Shown piece after piece: positions 62,201 through 64,000 of a DNA stretch of 64,000 bases. Origin of the DNA: Linanthus parryae (taxonomy: Eukaryota > Streptophyta > Magnoliopsida > Ericales > Polemoniaceae). Location: assembly GCA_023055425.1 (NCBI GenBank), contig JALGPY010000002.1, positions 121,904,088-121,968,087 of the forward strand, read 5' to 3'. Each line of letters starts with the position of its first letter. The first letter of the stretch is position 1. Both the position numbers and the translations under genes were made by a program. The notes under the pieces were generated by a model. That model was not told the origin of the DNA. It worked only from the letters and a program-made list of their open reading frames with translations, and searched no databases.

Positions 62201-64000
62201 CAGTAATTTTGATTCACCACAAATAACCCAGACCCAAATCAAATCCATTCTAGACCCAATTCGAACCTCATAGCATTCCAAATAATTTGGTTCCCTCTTG
62301 TCAATCTTTTGGATTCTCGTCCCGCTCCCAGTTCTTTTCGGTTCGATTTCGATATTGTGTAACACATAAGGGAAAGAATTCCGTTGCTTATCAATCTGTC
62401 CGGAGGTTTAGTTCAAGGTACATTGATGAGATTTTGACTTGGATCAGCTCTTTTCTCACGCAGATTTCTACTTTTTGACCTATCAAAACCAAATTGTGAA
62501 CTTACTATCTTCTGGGATTCATTAGAATTATCTTTCTGTTTTGTAGGTTTCTCTTCTTTGACCCATCACAAGACTTTTTGAAGTTTACATCTTTTCAGTT
62601 TGGTTTGTGTTAGATTTCTGTAGTGTGGGCTTCTCTTCTTTGAGCTGTCAAAAGTGATTTCTGACAATTGCTATCTTGTAGGTCTGGTATGTTTATCAGC
62701 TGGTAATTCTTTGTTTTTGAAGAGACCGTTCATGAATGTGGGGAACACAGGGACAACATGGTCAATTACCAATAATCAAACTGATAGTTATTAGTTTATT
62801 ACATAAATCCAAAACAGCTAATTCAGAGGTGCCACGTGTCAGGCAAGTGGTGGCTGAGACAGTTAGGGTGGTATTAATCGGTTAGCTAAATCCAGCGTTA
62901 ATCTAGCCAGGGTCAATAAGAGCCTATCGAACTGTAAATGTTGATTATGTCAATGAACTCTGCAATTCTCCTTCTCAATCTCTAATTCTCTCCTGAGGCT
63001 GTCTTTCCCCTCTATTCTTCACTCTAATTTTTGAGCTATGTTAGTAAGTTACCGAAGGGTTTTGCTTCTGGATCTAAACCATAACAAGATTCTTGGGCAA
63101 TCAATTTGTTCAGCAACAACTAGAAGATGAGAGAAAACTTGATTTCATGGCTGAATTTGTGTTTCTCTTCTCAGATTATTCCGGGAGTATTCTCGAATCT
63201 CCATGATCTAAATGGAGCCATGCGAACGCACTCCTAACCTATCCCCCCCCCCCCCCCCCAACCCCAAAATAATTATCTCCCTCTTTCCCATAAGCATTTT
63301 GCTTGGGATGTTTTTCAAAAGTCTGAGGGCATTTTGGACTTTTGCACTTTATTCTATTCATTAAGGTATCAGAGTTTTGGACCCAGGAATCCCACTTCTG
63401 AAACTGTGCGGAATTAAGTGCCATCTTCCAACTGTGGGGGGTACCTGTAACTAGGCCGGAATTGCAGAAATTTATTTAACCCAGGAAAAGGTTAAATTCA
63501 ACCCAAAAATTATTTGGAAAACATGGACTGAACTAACTCAGTTCTAGTATTATGCCCTCTGAAAAACAGTGACAGTTTCAATCTAAAAAATTCTGTGTCC
63601 ATCATTGCTGGCTAATTATTTTTATAATTTATGCCCAGCATGTATATTTTACCATGGCGTTATCATGGCGTTATCAAATATTTGCTCATCCCCAGAGGCA
63701 CAGTGGAGGAATATGGAGCTAGCTGGTTTGTGGTCAATCAAACTCCAGTCACCCATTGGTTGGTTATCAAGTTGCTTTACAGAGATAAGCCGCCATCCGT
63801 TCTTCCAAACAAGGAAAATCCTTGTGGAAAATATTTGTGATTTTAACATGCTGAGAGTAACTTATCCCAAGAAAAAATTTGAGACAGATACTAGGATCCA
63901 TAGGTATGCACTGCAAGGAGTTTCCTGGAAAACTAAATCCTCATAATATCATAACTAAATCTACATGTAAGTAAGTTACAACAACTGGCCCAGGGTACCG
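62201..64000. other. Right-end interval without a convincing gene
   Basis: No recognised protein. 62740-63358 has some LTR character (CT-rich leader, aggtatcagag at 63364-63374 resembling a degenerate tRNA-Met primer site) but no partner copy. A poly-C run lies at about 63243-63259. The ORFs at 63605-63946 match nothing I know. Confidence 0.4.

Noticed and set aside
63239..63424. ORF ending in poly-Gly
   Set aside because: Produced by a poly-C run; no other support.
63605..63946. Plus- and minus-strand ORFs near the right edge as the missing helicase exon
   Set aside because: Neither translation resembles the N-terminal region of SDE3-type helicases.

Overview
The window looks like plant (eudicot-like) nuclear DNA dominated by transposable elements. 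Evidence: LTR retrotransposons of plant Ty3/gypsy (Tat, Tekay-type chromovirus, Athila/Tat-like) and Ty1/copia lineages, primer-binding sites complementary to plant initiator tRNA-Met and tRNA-Asp, a plant mobile domain (PMD) reading frame, RTE and L1 LINE remnants, hAT and Stowaway-like MITEs, and one host gene resembling the RNA-silencing helicase SDE3. I cannot name the species.

Layout. 1-284 is a fragment of a 3.2 kb gypsy LTR family seen three more times. 300-2458 is a decayed Copia pol with a probable 3' LTR. 2459-6025 has no convincing gene. 6031-39999 is a solo LTR of that gypsy family (E, TSD acgtg), split by element A (8384-39166; LTRs about 2.8 kb). A has a gag and a protease remnant but no reverse transcriptase or integrase, and is itself host to two insertions. 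B (11812-20081, TSD gatgg) is a non-autonomous Athila/Tat-like element with one unrecognised 308-residue ORF. C (21392-36188, TSD acagc) is a 14.8 kb Tat-lineage element with gag-protease-RT-dual RNase H-integrase, a 54-bp tandem array, and a six-exon PMD gene on the opposite strand. Boundaries and target duplications give the order: E first, A into E, then B and C into A.

40187-50476 is element D, same LTR family as E: two 3.1-3.2 kb LTRs around a 3.9 kb interior with no coding signal (LARD-like). 50477-54168 holds a minus-strand Tekay-type chromovirus relic (F), ending in a chromodomain that carries a 545-bp hAT insertion. It is followed by a TRIM-like element, a 5'-truncated RTE LINE and a Stowaway-like MITE.

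The only likely host gene is at 57640-59895 on the minus strand: the helicase core and C-terminus of an SDE3/MOV10-type RNA helicase. Its N-terminal exons are not visible in the 4.1 kb upstream, which holds an L1 fragment and a hAT-like MITE. Either a long TE-filled intron runs past the window edge or the locus is truncated.

Most interesting: the antisense, intron-retaining PMD gene inside Tat element C, and a duplicated zinc-finger module ahead of the integrase core in the same element. Calls rest on reading motifs, splice-site phase and target duplications by eye; no alignments or searches were run.
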